A stretch of 38,364 nt of DNA from UBA1162 sp049513695 (GCA_049513695.1 JBEKVW010000008.1:1-38364); one strand, 5' to 3'; positions 25,927-34,809 are shown, counted from the first letter of the stretch. Numbers and translations are program-made. The notes: generated by a model not told the origin, from the letters alone.

Positions 25927-26316
25927 ATGATCCAGAGCTTTCGATGCCCGGTCTGCGGCAATTTCAATGCTTTAGGTGAACCTGTTTGCACCAATTGCAA
26001 ACAAAGATTCTCTTACAACTGTCCGGTCTGTGGCAGTCCTATAAATAACCGCTACTCCAATTGCCCTACCTGCGGCACAGCATTCATCTGGAGCTTACAA
26101 ATAGAGCAGGCCATGGAGAAAGCAGAAATGATAAGCGCTCCGCCGGTCAAGCCGATACGGCAGGATACCAGCCCCCCCAGGGTAATTATCATGCAGACCG
26201 ATGTGAGGACCAGCATGACGCATAGGCCAATTTTCTGGATTACCTTGATTGTCATCTGCATTGTTATTATTGCAGCACTGCTGTTTATTGATTCACTGAT
26301 TAATTCTTCGCGATAA
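25927..26316 (+). CDS. Double zinc-ribbon membrane protein
   Basis: A 129-residue protein with an N-terminal pair of zinc ribbons: CPVC/CTNC within residues 7-24, then CPVC/CPTC within 32-50. A linker and one C-terminal transmembrane helix (ITLIVICIVIIAALLFIDSLI) follow, so the zinc ribbons are probably cytoplasmic and tail-anchored. Double zinc-ribbon proteins of this type are common in Chloroflexota and are of undefined function. The SD is weak compared with its two neighbours. It lies between the two paralogous 64-residue membrane proteins on the same strand. Confidence 0.75.
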   Translation: MIQSFRCPVCGNFNALGEPVCTNCKQRFSYNCPVCGSPINNRYSNCPTCGTAFIWSLQIEQAMEKAEMISAPPVKPIRQDTSPPRVIIMQTDVRTSMTHRPIFWITLIVICIVIIAALLFIDSLINSSR

Positions 26317-26340
26317 TGAATAACTTAAGAGGAGGTTACC

Positions 26341-26535
26341 ATGCCGGATCCTAAAACGGCGACTTATATCTTCGCTACTGTGCTCTTATCCTGCCTTGTA
26401 CTTTCACTCGGCGGCTTTCTCGGCCGGAAATTCGAAGTTTTCCGGGTGGTGATATTTGCGGCTGCCGTAGCGTTGGTTACCATTGTTGTATTCGCTATCT
26501 ATTTTGCTTATTTGGGCATAGCCGGCAAGTTATAA
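26341..26535 (+). CDS. 64-residue two-helix membrane protein (paralog)
   Basis: Two hydrophobic helices, YIFATVLLSCLVLSLGGFLG and VVIFAAAVALVTIVVFAIYFAYLGIA, flank the short loop RKFEVFR. A strong GAGGAGG precedes the ATG. Its layout and length match the 25705-25899 product, so the two arose by duplication. It ends 76 bp before the convergent folE. Function unknown. Confidence 0.75.
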   Translation: MPDPKTATYIFATVLLSCLVLSLGGFLGRKFEVFRVVIFAAAVALVTIVVFAIYFAYLGIAGKL

Positions 26536-26611
26536 TTTCTTGTTCTCCATATTGTGGTTGATCTCTCTCGCGAAGATTAATATAGTTATTGTGATTGACC
26601 CGGAAGCAAAG

Positions 26612-27178
26612 TTATTTGCCCCGGACCAGGGAAAGGAACTCGGCACGCGTTACAGCGCGTTTTTCAAAGATGCCACGCATGGCGGAAGTAACCATATTGC
26701 TGCCCGGCTTCTTAATCCCCCGCATCGTCATACACAAATGCTCCGCCTGAATGACCACGCCCACGCCATCCGGTTTCAGTGACTGCATAATCACATCCGC
26801 GATCTGCTTGGTCATCCTCTCCTGGAGCTGCAGCCGCCTCGAGAATATCTCGACCACCCTTGCCAGCTTGCTTACTCCTACCACCCATCCATTGGCATTG
26901 GGTATATAACCGATATCTACCACCCCATAGAATGGCAAAAAGTGGTGCTCGCACATAGAGTAAAAAGGTATATCCCTTACAATTACCATCTCGTGATGAC
27001 CGGCTGAAAATCCCGTCGACAGTACTTCGCCCGCATCCATACTGATGCCGGAGAAGAGCTCAGTGTACATTTCAGACAAGCGCTGTGGCGTATCCACCAG
27101 GCCTTCCCGCTTAGGATCATCCCCTATGGCCTGAATGATCTCCTGTACTGCTTTCTTAATTTTATCCGCGTCTAACAT
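26612..27178 (-). CDS. folE: GTP cyclohydrolase I
   Basis: It converts GTP to 7,8-dihydroneopterin triphosphate, the entry to folate and queuosine/pterin synthesis. Using ATG at 27178 the protein has 188 residues, the usual bacterial size. It shows EGLVDTPQRLSEMY, the zinc ligands C76 and H79 in CEHHFLPFYG, and C149 in EHLCMTMRGIKKPGS. Longer frames reach 27283, but they overlap the preceding flavin reductase gene and add residues not expected in the family, so the short start is preferred although its SD is weak. It is the last gene of the minus-strand group starting with the PPIase. Confidence 0.94.
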   Translation of the reverse strand: MLDADKIKKAVQEIIQAIGDDPKREGLVDTPQRLSEMYTELFSGISMDAGEVLSTGFSAGHHEMVIVRDIPFYSMCEHHFLPFYGVVDIGYIPNANGWVVGVSKLARVVEIFSRRLQLQERMTKQIADVIMQSLKPDGVGVVIQAEHLCMTMRGIKKPGSNMVTSAMRGIFEKRAVTRAEFLSLVRGK

Positions 27179-27206
27179 TATTTCTACCCGTTTACCACTA
27201 TTGGAA

Positions 27207-27784
27207 TCATCGCTTCCCGTATTTCTCCCTGTCATAAACCCGTATGCTTTCCCTGTCCCCCGAACAATAGGTCTCACCGCCAAGGTAAAGCGCCGGCCTG
27301 ATCAGGTTCAGGTCCAGTGTGCCGTTTTCCTTGAATACATCCCTTGCTACATGCACGGCTACTATCTCTCCGATTATCCAGGCATGGTCGCCGAAAAGCC
27401 GGTCATCGATAACCTTGCATTCATAGGCAGCGTAAGCGTCCTTTAATATAGGCACATCCGTCTTGGTGGGCCGGTCTTCGGCCAGATTGAACTCCGTAAA
27501 TTTATCGGTGAAACTTCCCTGCTGCCCCCTACCTCGGCGATGCTTTCAGCCTTCTCATAAGGCATGAAGTTGATAGCGAACTGGCGGCTCTCAGATATCA
27601 TACGATAAGTATAGCGCTTCGGCGCCACCGCTATGCCGTACAACGCCGGTTTAAAAGAAACAGGGCAATGCCAGGCCACAGCCATGGCATTCTTCCTGCC
27701 GTTGCTGTTGACCGTGACAATGGTAGCGGCCCGGGGATAATGTTGATAGAATTCACCTGCATTCTCCGCAACACCCTTCAACAT
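27207..27784 (-). pseudogene. Flavin reductase-like FMN-binding protein, frameshifted
   Basis: The first frame (from ATG 27784, with strong AGAGGAGGA) reads YPRAATIVTV, VAWHCPVSFKPALYGIAVAPKRYTY and FAINFMP, the N-terminal half of the flavin reductase-like split-barrel family. Near 27517-27529 the reading frame breaks. The second half (FTDKFTEFNLAEDRP, AAYECKVIDDRLFGDH, IGEIVAVHV, ALYLGGETY) continues in another frame to 27207. One extra G in either the G-run at 27517-27519 or that at 27525-27529 would restore about 192 residues. It may be a genuine pseudogene or a homopolymer sequencing error; the otherwise clean second half favours an error or very recent mutation. Confidence 0.85.
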
Positions 27785-27811
27785 GGCGGTCCTCCTCTGC
27801 GAATAGGATAT

Positions 27812-28867
27812 CTATTTCTTCAGGCCAAGGTGTTTTTCAATCACTTCCAGATCTGCCGGCAGCTCTGGGAAGGGTTCAACATACTTGGTAGGGATATCCG
27901 GGTCCTTGAGGCCGTTGCCGGTAACTATGCAGACTATCTTCTTGCCCTTGAAGCTTTTGCCCTGCTTAATCAACTTGACCAGTCCCGCCAGGGGTGCCGC
28001 AGATGCAGGCTCGCCAAACACACCTTCTTTAGACGCCATCAGCTTGTAGGCTGCCAGTATTTCATCGTCTGTAACGCTTTCGATGACCCCTCCTGATTCG
28101 TCCCTGGCTGCCACGGCATTCTTCCAGCTTGCCGGGTTGCCAATGCGTATGGCAGTGGCAATAGTCTGCGGACTTTCGACAATCATGTTATTGACTATGG
28201 GAGCAGCCCCGGCCGCCTGAAAGCCCATCATTGCAGGAGTCCTATCTACCTTGCCGTTGCTCTTCCACTCTTTAAAACCTTTCCAGTAGGCGGTTATATT
28301 GCCGGCGTTGCCCACAGGTATGAAAAGGTAATCAGGCACGCTGCCGAGATCGTCTATTATCTCGAAAGAGGAGGTCTTCTGACCCTCGATTCGGAAAGGA
28401 TTAAGTGAATTGACAAGGGTTATGGGGTATTTATCGGCCAGGATGCGGGTGACTTTAAGCGCCTGGTCGAAGTTACCCTCGATCGATAAAATCTCAGCGC
28501 CATAGGCGATGGCCTGGGCCATTTTACCCACCGCTATCTTGCCTTTCGGCACCAGGATTATGACCTTGAGCCCGAAGCGGGCACCGTAAGCCGCAGCCGA
28601 AGCGCTGGTATTCCCGGTAGAAGCGCAGATAGCCTGTTTACTACCTCCTTCGATGGCTTTGGCCACGGCCATAACCATGCCCCGATCTTTAAACGATCCG
28701 GTTGGATTGCAGCCCTCCAGCTTAAAGTATAGTTCCCCAACCCCCAATTCCCGGGCCAGGTTTACCGATTTCACAAGCGGAGTGTCGCCCTCTCCCAGTG
28801 AGATCATGGGCGTTTTAGAAGTGATGGGCAGGTACTCTTTATGCCGCTGCAAAACTCCTCTGATCAT
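27812..28867 (-). CDS. thrC: Threonine synthase
   Basis: A PLP enzyme that converts O-phosphohomoserine to threonine. The 351-residue protein has the short bacterial form with the PLP lysine K60 in NPTGSFKDRGMVMAVA, the ASTGNTSASAAAYGAR motif and the phosphate-binding FIPVGNAGNITAYWKGF loop. Its ATG is 2 bp after the hom stop, so the two are cotranscribed and probably coupled. Together hom and thrC carry out the homoserine-to-threonine branch, but no homoserine kinase (thrB) is adjacent. Confidence 0.95.
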   Translation of the reverse strand: MIRGVLQRHKEYLPITSKTPMISLGEGDTPLVKSVNLARELGVGELYFKLEGCNPTGSFKDRGMVMAVAKAIEGGSKQAICASTGNTSASAAAYGARFGLKVIILVPKGKIAVGKMAQAIAYGAEILSIEGNFDQALKVTRILADKYPITLVNSLNPFRIEGQKTSSFEIIDDLGSVPDYLFIPVGNAGNITAYWKGFKEWKSNGKVDRTPAMMGFQAAGAAPIVNNMIVESPQTIATAIRIGNPASWKNAVAARDESGGVIESVTDDEILAAYKLMASKEGVFGEPASAAPLAGLVKLIKQGKSFKGKKIVCIVTGNGLKDPDIPTKYVEPFPELPADLEVIEKHLGLKK

Positions 28868-28869
28868 GG

Positions 28870-30171
28870 TTAAATAGCCTCTATCCTGATAAAATTGCTG
28901 ATTTCTTTGACTACCTTCAGTTTGTTAAGCATCTTCATCGCTTTCTGCACTGCGCTCTCCCGGGCCTTGTGGGTCATGATTACGATCTCGGCCGTCCTGT
29001 TGGAAGGGTCCGACTCCTGCTGCATGACAGAGGAGATGCTTATAGACTGGCTACCCATCACACTCGAGATCTGCGCCAGCACACCGGCCTCGTCCAGAAC
29101 ATTCATCCTGAAATAATAACGGGTCTCTATATCCGCCATGGGCTTGATTCCCGAAGTTTTCTCCGGGACGAACCTGGGAGCATTATCACGCCGGGTATTA
29201 ATATTCTGCGCTATATTTATGACATCGGCAATCACGGCGCTGGAAGTAGCCAAAGGTCCGGCACCCTGGCCGTAGAAAAGTACGTTGCCCACAAGATCGC
29301 CGCTCACATAAATGGCATTGTAAACACCGTCGACCTTGGCCAGCAGCGATTCGGCCGGAATAAGCACTGGGTGAACCCTGGCTTCCACCAGGTTGTTTGA
29401 CCGCTTGGCAATAGCCAGCAGCTTTATAGCATAGCCGAACTCCGCTGCATAGCGGAAATCACACGATTTCAGTTTGGCTATCCCTTCGAAATAGATTTCA
29501 TCAAAATTTACGTCCATATCAAAGCCCAGCGACGTAAGTATGGCAAGCTTATATGCGGCATCCAGTCCGCCTATATCGTTGGCCGGGTTGGCCTCGGCAT
29601 ATCCCAGCTTCTGAGCCTGTTTCAGGGCAACACCGAAATCGATCTTGTCATGCGCCATCTTGCTGAGTATATAATTGGTGGTTCCGTTGACTATAGCGTA
29701 GATAGCCTGTATATCATTGGCCACCAGGTCACGCTGAAATGGTGAGATGAGAGGTATACCACCCCCCACACTCGCTTCAAAACGTAATCCCGCGTGATGC
29801 TGCTGGGCTATGGAGAGCAACTCGGCGCCATGTTTGGCCATGACCTCTTTGTTGGCCGTTACTACATGTTTGCCTTTTGACAGCGCTTCTTTGATATAGT
29901 CGTAGGCAGGATATTCGCCCCCGATCAATTCGATAACGATATCGATATCATCGCTATTAACGGCTTTTTTATAATTGGTGGTAAATATCTCTCTATCGAG
30001 ACCAAGGGTGCCCTGCCTGGAGGTATCCTTGTCAACTACCATCTTAAGAGCCAGCAGGCTGCCGGCCTGACGGGCCAGCGTTTTCTTTTTGGCCGTAAGC
30101 GCCCGGGCCACGCCGCTTCCGATCGTGCCTATGCCCAGTAATGCTATATTGATGGTCCGTTTTTTAACCAA
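28870..30171 (-). CDS. hom: Homoserine dehydrogenase with C-terminal ACT domain
   Basis: It reduces aspartate semialdehyde to homoserine. The 433-residue protein has the NAD(P) motif GIGTIGSG (13-20), the ANKEVMAKHG segment, GTTNYILSKM, and the catalytic-domain EANPANDIGGLDAAYK. The C-terminal ACT domain (YFRMNVLDEAGVLAQISSVMGSQ, then AEIVIMTHKARE) is the expected site for threonine feedback. The start is TTG at 30171, only 3 bp after the PPIase stop. It is followed by thrC. Confidence 0.96.
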   Translation of the reverse strand: MVKKRTINIALLGIGTIGSGVARALTAKKKTLARQAGSLLALKMVVDKDTSRQGTLGLDREIFTTNYKKAVNSDDIDIVIELIGGEYPAYDYIKEALSKGKHVVTANKEVMAKHGAELLSIAQQHHAGLRFEASVGGGIPLISPFQRDLVANDIQAIYAIVNGTTNYILSKMAHDKIDFGVALKQAQKLGYAEANPANDIGGLDAAYKLAILTSLGFDMDVNFDEIYFEGIAKLKSCDFRYAAEFGYAIKLLAIAKRSNNLVEARVHPVLIPAESLLAKVDGVYNAIYVSGDLVGNVLFYGQGAGPLATSSAVIADVINIAQNINTRRDNAPRFVPEKTSGIKPMADIETRYYFRMNVLDEAGVLAQISSVMGSQSISISSVMQQESDPSNRTAEIVIMTHKARESAVQKAMKMLNKLKVVKEISNFIRIEAI

Positions 30172-30174
30172 AAT

Positions 30175-31455
30175 CTATTGACCCCTCTCTTTGGTAACTT
30201 TGGCGACAGCGAAGTCTTTCTGGGTCTGGTCGAGAAGGTTCTCTACCTTAGCATCACTCATAAGGCCCTGCATCCAGGTATCCAGACAATTCCCGGCCAA
30301 CGACTGGCGTATAGCAGCATCCAATGGACGGTCAACGCTCTTGTTTAGCACCTCCACCAGCCAGTAACCACCCTTGGTTAAAACAGTTGAATCTCGTACT
30401 ACATCGCTGATCTTTCCTGGATCGACCGTTGGTAAAATGCGATCCAGCATACCATGACCAGTTGTCTGTGCGGGAGCAATCCAGCCCATATCCCCGCCAT
30501 TGTCCTTACTGGCATCCTGCGAATATTGCTTGGCTAGTGTAGCCCAGCTTTCGCCATTAAGCAGTCTTGCATGAATATCATTAGCCAAGTCGCTATCCGG
30601 AAGCAACATACCATTGACATGATAGCCCTTTGTATCATCCTTCTCGATGACCTGGACTATCCAGTAGCCGAACGGCTTGGATACATTGTCATCATATATG
30701 GGGTCGTTGACCTTGCCGGGCTCCAGGTTAAAGATAGAGTCCTTGAATACCACATCTTTCAGATTCCCCAGCGCATAATCTTCATAACCTTTCGCTATCC
30801 AACCGAGATATCCTTGCTTACTCTGAGTTGTAGAATCGATTGAAAGCTTGGCAGCCGCCTGCGTAAAATTGTCACCCAGCCCAGCAGTCATTTTTTGCTG
30901 TAGGTCCAGTGCCATGGCCTTGGTCTCGAGGAGCATAGCTTCAACTTCAACTTGTTCAGCAGTTTGCGGCTGCTCGGGGAGGCATTGCTGCTCCAAATAT
31001 TTGGCGGTAAGGACCCTGGCCCTGGCCATATCCGTAGCTGCATCACTACTGGTTACATTCATCTGACCGAGCTCTTTATTGATCTCATCGTCGCTGGCAG
31101 TTAAGTTTTCGGCCGCCGCTTTCTCTTTAAGCACTTCGGTCTGTGCGATAGCAGTTGCGGCAGTATCGACATAGTATTTAAGCATGTCAGAAGTGGATCC
31201 CTTGGTCATTATATCCAGCATTTTGATATAGTAGTCCATGCTGAAAGATTTATCATTCACCTTGACCACAGTTTTGTCGTACGGTAAAACCTGCTCGCTG
31301 TAAATACCATATGCAATGATTCCTGCGATCGCCACAACTACCACCACCGTACAAATCATGATAATGCGGGACAATTTTTCCTGTTTCTTCCACTTTGAAA
31401 TCTGGTGTTTGGTGGGAGCCCTTTCAACTTTTTCTTTACGATGTTTTCCAGCCAA
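30175..31455 (-). CDS. Membrane-anchored parvulin-type peptidyl-prolyl isomerase
   Basis: The 426-residue protein starts with a basic cytoplasmic tail, one transmembrane helix (about 31-52), then an extracytoplasmic SurA/PrsA-like region. A SurA_N-like helical segment is followed by two parvulin-related stretches. The first (GYLGWIAKGYEDYALGNLK, with PFGYWIVQVIEKD) looks degenerate. The second (WATLAKQYSQDASKDNGGDMGWI, DPGKISDVVRDSTVLTKGGYWLVEVL) is canonical. It would assist folding of exported proteins. The start is TTG at 31455 with AGAGG upstream. It is the first gene of the group leading into hom and thrC with a 3-bp gap, a functionally unrelated pairing. Confidence 0.88.
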   Translation of the reverse strand: MAGKHRKEKVERAPTKHQISKWKKQEKLSRIIMICTVVVVVAIAGIIAYGIYSEQVLPYDKTVVKVNDKSFSMDYYIKMLDIMTKGSTSDMLKYYVDTAATAIAQTEVLKEKAAAENLTASDDEINKELGQMNVTSSDAATDMARARVLTAKYLEQQCLPEQPQTAEQVEVEAMLLETKAMALDLQQKMTAGLGDNFTQAAAKLSIDSTTQSKQGYLGWIAKGYEDYALGNLKDVVFKDSIFNLEPGKVNDPIYDDNVSKPFGYWIVQVIEKDDTKGYHVNGMLLPDSDLANDIHARLLNGESWATLAKQYSQDASKDNGGDMGWIAPAQTTGHGMLDRILPTVDPGKISDVVRDSTVLTKGGYWLVEVLNKSVDRPLDAAIRQSLAGNCLDTWMQGLMSDAKVENLLDQTQKDFAVAKVTKERGQ

Positions 31456-31547
31456 TTCAGAAACCTCTCGTGAATAAAATAAAATTGAGGCAACTCACAT
31501 TGCCCGCAATCGCCCAATATGATAACATATTTTCGCTTTATAGACAC

Positions 31548-31624
31548 CGGGGTGTAGCGCAGCCTGGTAGCGCACCTGAATGGGGTTCAGGTGGTCGTCG
31601 GTTCAAATCCGACCACCCCGACCA
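31548..31624 (+). tRNA. tRNA-Pro (anticodon GGG), CCA encoded
   Basis: Acceptor CGGGGTG/CACCCCG, anticodon stem CCTGA/TCAGG with loop ATGGGGT (anticodon GGG, reading CCC), T-arm GTCGG-TTCAAAT-CCGAC, discriminator A and genomic CCA at 31622-31624. Confidence 0.96.
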
Positions 31625-31769
31625 GTTTAAATTCTGCACAATTCCACGTATTTTCAGTTCATATACCGATCTTTTGCATCACTCAGATAGAGGTGCAATA
31701 ATGTTATCTAGTCAGTACGCTTAAGCTAGCTGATGAAGCGCGTCAACTATTTAGGGATGAGGTTGAGTA

Positions 31770-32777
31770 ATGGATATAAAAGCCAATCATTTTGAGCGAC
31801 CTATCGAGCGCAATATAGCTATGGAACTGGTGCGTGTCACCGAAGCGGCGGCTCTGGGTGCAGCCCGCTTCCTGGGCAGAGGGGATAAAAACCTGGTGGA
31901 CCAGGCGGCGGTAACGGCCATGCGCTATACCCTGGGCTACGTACGCATGGATGGAATCGTAGTCATCGGCGAAGGGGAAAAAGATCATGCACCCATGCTG
32001 TATATTGGAGAGCATATAGGCGATGGCTCCGAGTTGAAGGTTGATATCGCCGTTGACCCGGTCGATGGAACAAGGCTGGTGGCCAGGGGCCTGCCTGGCG
32101 CTATTGCCGTGGTAGCGCTCTCAGCCAGGGGCACCATGCATTTCCCCAGACAATTTTATTATATGAAAAAGATCGCCACCGGACCCGAGGCCAAAGACCG
32201 TATCGATGTAAACGCCTCGATCAAAGAGAACCTTAATAATGTAGCGGATGCCAAGAAAAAGAGGATATCCGAAGTCACGGTGGTCGTCCTGGATAGGCCA
32301 CGCCACGAAGAACTTCTGGAAGAAATCAGGAGAGTGGGCGCCCGGATCAAATTGATCACCGACGGCGATGTGGCGGCCAGCATCGAGGCAGCCCTCCCCG
32401 AAAGGGAAGTCGATGTGCTGATGGGCATCGGCGGCACGCCTGAAGGAGTACTCTCGGCCGCAGCTATACGCTGCATTGGTGGAGGCATCCAGTGTAAAGC
32501 CTGGCCCCGCAACGACAAGGAGAGAAAAAGCTGCCTGGCAGCGGGGGTCGATGTTGATATGGTCTACAATACCGAAGACCTTATTAGTAGCGATGATGTG
32601 TTTTTTGCCGCCACCGGTATAAGCAGCGGCGAGCTGCTTAAAGGAGTGCGCTATTTCGGAGGCGGGGCTTCCACGGAATCTATCGAGATGCGCGGTCGTT
32701 CAGGCACCGTCCGCTGGATTGATTCCCGCCATAATTTTGAGAGGTTGGATAAGCTAAGTTTCTTTGAGATCCATTAA
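31770..32777 (+). CDS. glpX: Fructose-1,6-bisphosphatase class II
   Basis: It dephosphorylates fructose-1,6-bisphosphate in gluconeogenesis; some homologs also act on sedoheptulose-1,7-bisphosphate. The 335-residue protein shows the GlpX signatures: MELVRVTEAAALGAARFLGRGDKN, GEGEKDHAPMLYIGE, and the metal/phosphate motif DPVDGTRLVARGLPGA. Further on are LITDGDVAASIEAAL and GIGGTPEGVLSAAAIR. GAGGT precedes the ATG. A 59-residue gene follows 36 bp downstream with a strong SD, so they may form a small operon. Confidence 0.95.
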   Translation: MDIKANHFERPIERNIAMELVRVTEAAALGAARFLGRGDKNLVDQAAVTAMRYTLGYVRMDGIVVIGEGEKDHAPMLYIGEHIGDGSELKVDIAVDPVDGTRLVARGLPGAIAVVALSARGTMHFPRQFYYMKKIATGPEAKDRIDVNASIKENLNNVADAKKKRISEVTVVVLDRPRHEELLEEIRRVGARIKLITDGDVAASIEAALPEREVDVLMGIGGTPEGVLSAAAIRCIGGGIQCKAWPRNDKERKSCLAAGVDVDMVYNTEDLISSDDVFFAATGISSGELLKGVRYFGGGASTESIEMRGRSGTVRWIDSRHNFERLDKLSFFEIH

Positions 32778-32813
32778 ATTAGACGCAATACCCAGTAAAG
32801 GAGGTCAGTTAAC

Positions 32814-32993
32814 ATGACACACGCAAGGCCGAATGACGTTCATATTGCAGTACGAATTACCCTCCCGGATGAGGAGCCCAGCAAAGTGGCCAACAAATCA
32901 CTGGATATTAAGAAAAAGATCGAGGACATACTCAAAAAAGAGAAAGTCGAGTACTTTGAGGTCGTCCTGGAAAGCATCCAGAAGAGCAGGTAA
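32814..32993 (+). CDS. Small charged protein, 59 residues, unknown function
   Basis: The ATG at 32814 follows a consensus AGGAGG about 9 bases upstream and opens 59 codons ending TAA. The product has a short beta-like N-terminus (VHIAVRITLPDEE) and a Lys/Glu-rich helical region (SLDIKKKIEDILKKEKVEYFEVVLESIQ). The strong SD and the well-ordered alternation of hydrophobic and charged residues support a real gene. It is probably cotranscribed with glpX. I do not recognise the family; no metal or catalytic motif is visible. Confidence 0.7.
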   Translation: MTHARPNDVHIAVRITLPDEEPSKVANKSLDIKKKIEDILKKEKVEYFEVVLESIQKSR

Positions 32994-33071
32994 CCTTGGC
33001 CAACCGTGTTAACCGCCCTATTTTACATTTATCGGGGTGCTAATTCATATCGTTCAGACTCTAATTCAGGT

Positions 33072-34694
33072 TTACTTCGTAACAATCAACCTCGGCGGGT
33101 ACGTGCCGCTCAGGCTCCAAATGAACTTACCGTCTTTATAAAGGTCCAGGTAATATCCGCGCGTGCTCGATTCCCCTGTTGCATAGGGAGGTACAAAAAT
33201 TAGTCCCTGGACGGCGCTGCTGCCATCATAATAGAAGGCAAGCTGCTGAACGGCATCATCCGACAGGCCCGCCGCATCCCTCCTCACATTAAGCGTGTAT
33301 TGTCCGCTGTCTCCACCGCTCAAGGTAATAGCCGCCGCCAGCGCCTGCCCTTTTTTAGCAGTGTCTACATTGTCCGCCCCTGAACGCCAACCGACGAAGC
33401 CCACTGAAAGCCCTCCATATCCCGGCTTGGGTGCAACCGTCAAGCGCGGTGGATAGCCATCCGGCATCAACCAGGCCTGTGCCCCATCCTTCACCAGGTC
33501 TGCATAGTATCCCTGTGTGCCGGATTCACCTACCGCATAAGACGGCGCGAAAGAAGTTTGCCCGGAGCCCTCGACACCATTGTATTTAAATCCCCACTGC
33601 GCCACTATTTCATCATGGCCGGTGTCTATTGAACGCCAAATTCGCATTATGCATTGACCCGGGCTCCCTCCTTTGAGGTTCATAACGGCGCTTATCTGTT
33701 GTCCTGCATTTACATTGTTAACAGGTTCACCTTCCCTGTACCAACCGGCGAAGCCGATGGAAAATGGGAGTTCCGTATCCTGCGGCACGCTCAACTCAGG
33801 TTGTGAATTATGTGCTGTATTTAAATTTATAACCTTGACAGTTAAGTTCTCGGTAACTGAACCTCCGGAATTGGATGCGACCAGTTTATACAGGGTTGTT
33901 TCCCTGGGCGAGACGACTGCCATGCCTACAGGATCGACACCTCCTACACCCTGATCTATACCCGTGTAGATAGCTCCGTTGACCACCCAGCTCAGCATTG
34001 TGCTTTTACCCAAATAAATACTGGGCGGATCGGCGATAAAGGACTTTACAACCGGCAGGGGCTTTTTAGTATGCGTCGACTGCGGTGAGGCAGCCGCGCT
34101 TAAGCCCCTGATTTTCTGATAAATCCAGGCAGTATCACTGCCATATTCCATATCATTAAATAAATAGGTTATGGCATATTTCTCCGCGGTGTCGATAGCG
34201 CTCAGGTCCGAGGTGATGAACCCACCCACCTGCGGCTCGATGACCTGCCACTTGCCATTCAGATATTTTTCGATCAGGAATGCATGCAGTTTGCTGTCCC
34301 GGCTCTGCCCGATAGCTACGTAGACATCCGAGGCGGGCACTCCGTCAGCGCGCCAGAGGGAACACAGCAAAGTGGAGTAGTCCTTGCAATCACCGGTCTT
34401 TTTATCGATGGTCTCGGATGGTGCTTGCCAGTATGCTTTAGTATCCGGATCGTAGACTACATAGGCAGCCACCCAGTCCTGTATGCGCCTGAAATCCGTC
34501 CTAACATCGGTGTTATCGGAAAGAATTGCCCTTAAGGTTGTGTGTACTGCGGGATCATCGACCGTGATCAGGCTCCTGGGATCGTAAGATATGGCTGGAT
34601 ATTGAGCGGATGAAGCAATCCTGGGAGAGCAACTCACGGCAACAACTGTAACCAATACCAACGTAACAGCTTTAATGAACCTGTAGGATAGCAT
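33072..34694 (-). CDS. Transglutaminase-fold lipoprotein with two C-terminal repeats
   Basis: A 540-residue exported protein with a signal and lipobox-like AVSC (Cys22). A transglutaminase-like domain carries a Cys-His-Glu triad candidate: C103 in TGDCKDYSTLL, H137 in KLHAFLIE and E153 in WQVIEPQVGG. An Ig-like segment (about 215-290; SIYLGKSTMLSWVV, ETTLYKLVASNSGG) follows. The remaining 230 residues are two repeats (about 311-428 and 429-540) sharing G-F-x-GW, a GQ-x-x-x-A segment, L-x-GG-x-x-GQ, FxPxYAxGES-xx-GYY-x-DL-x-KDG and YPPRL-x-V. Such enzymes may crosslink or cleave surface peptides; the actual substrate is unknown. Confidence 0.75.
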   Translation of the reverse strand: MLSYRFIKAVTLVLVTVVAVSCSPRIASSAQYPAISYDPRSLITVDDPAVHTTLRAILSDNTDVRTDFRRIQDWVAAYVVYDPDTKAYWQAPSETIDKKTGDCKDYSTLLCSLWRADGVPASDVYVAIGQSRDSKLHAFLIEKYLNGKWQVIEPQVGGFITSDLSAIDTAEKYAITYLFNDMEYGSDTAWIYQKIRGLSAAASPQSTHTKKPLPVVKSFIADPPSIYLGKSTMLSWVVNGAIYTGIDQGVGGVDPVGMAVVSPRETTLYKLVASNSGGSVTENLTVKVINLNTAHNSQPELSVPQDTELPFSIGFAGWYREGEPVNNVNAGQQISAVMNLKGGSPGQCIMRIWRSIDTGHDEIVAQWGFKYNGVEGSGQTSFAPSYAVGESGTQGYYADLVKDGAQAWLMPDGYPPRLTVAPKPGYGGLSVGFVGWRSGADNVDTAKKGQALAAAITLSGGDSGQYTLNVRRDAAGLSDDAVQQLAFYYDGSSAVQGLIFVPPYATGESSTRGYYLDLYKDGKFIWSLSGTYPPRLIVTK

Positions 34695-34780
34695 ATATAT
34701 TCATTCTATCCCACTGGCCCCGTTTTCTGAAAAGTTTAAAGGGTGGGCGTGTTATATTCTTCAGCCGTAAAAGAATAAAA

Positions 34781-34809
34781 AAAGGGCTGGTGCGTCACTC
34801 CAGCCCTTT
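34781..34809 (-). terminator. Intrinsic terminator after the two-CW gene
   Basis: A 10-bp stem, aaagggctgg (34781-34790) with ccagcccttt (34800-34809), and a 9-base loop. Read on the minus strand it ends in seven T residues (34777-34783). It lies 33 bp downstream of the cysteine-rich gene and separates it from the lipoprotein gene. Confidence 0.85.

Noticed and set aside
27179..27283. Longer folE start at 27235 or 27283
   Set aside because: These starts overlap the flavin reductase coding end and add residues that GTP cyclohydrolase I proteins lack.
31395..31724. Plus-strand open frame of 109 codons over tRNA-Pro
   Set aside because: Its central residues (RGVAQPGSAPEWGSGGRRFKS) are the well-known false translation of a tRNA gene, and the rest lies antisense to the PPIase gene.
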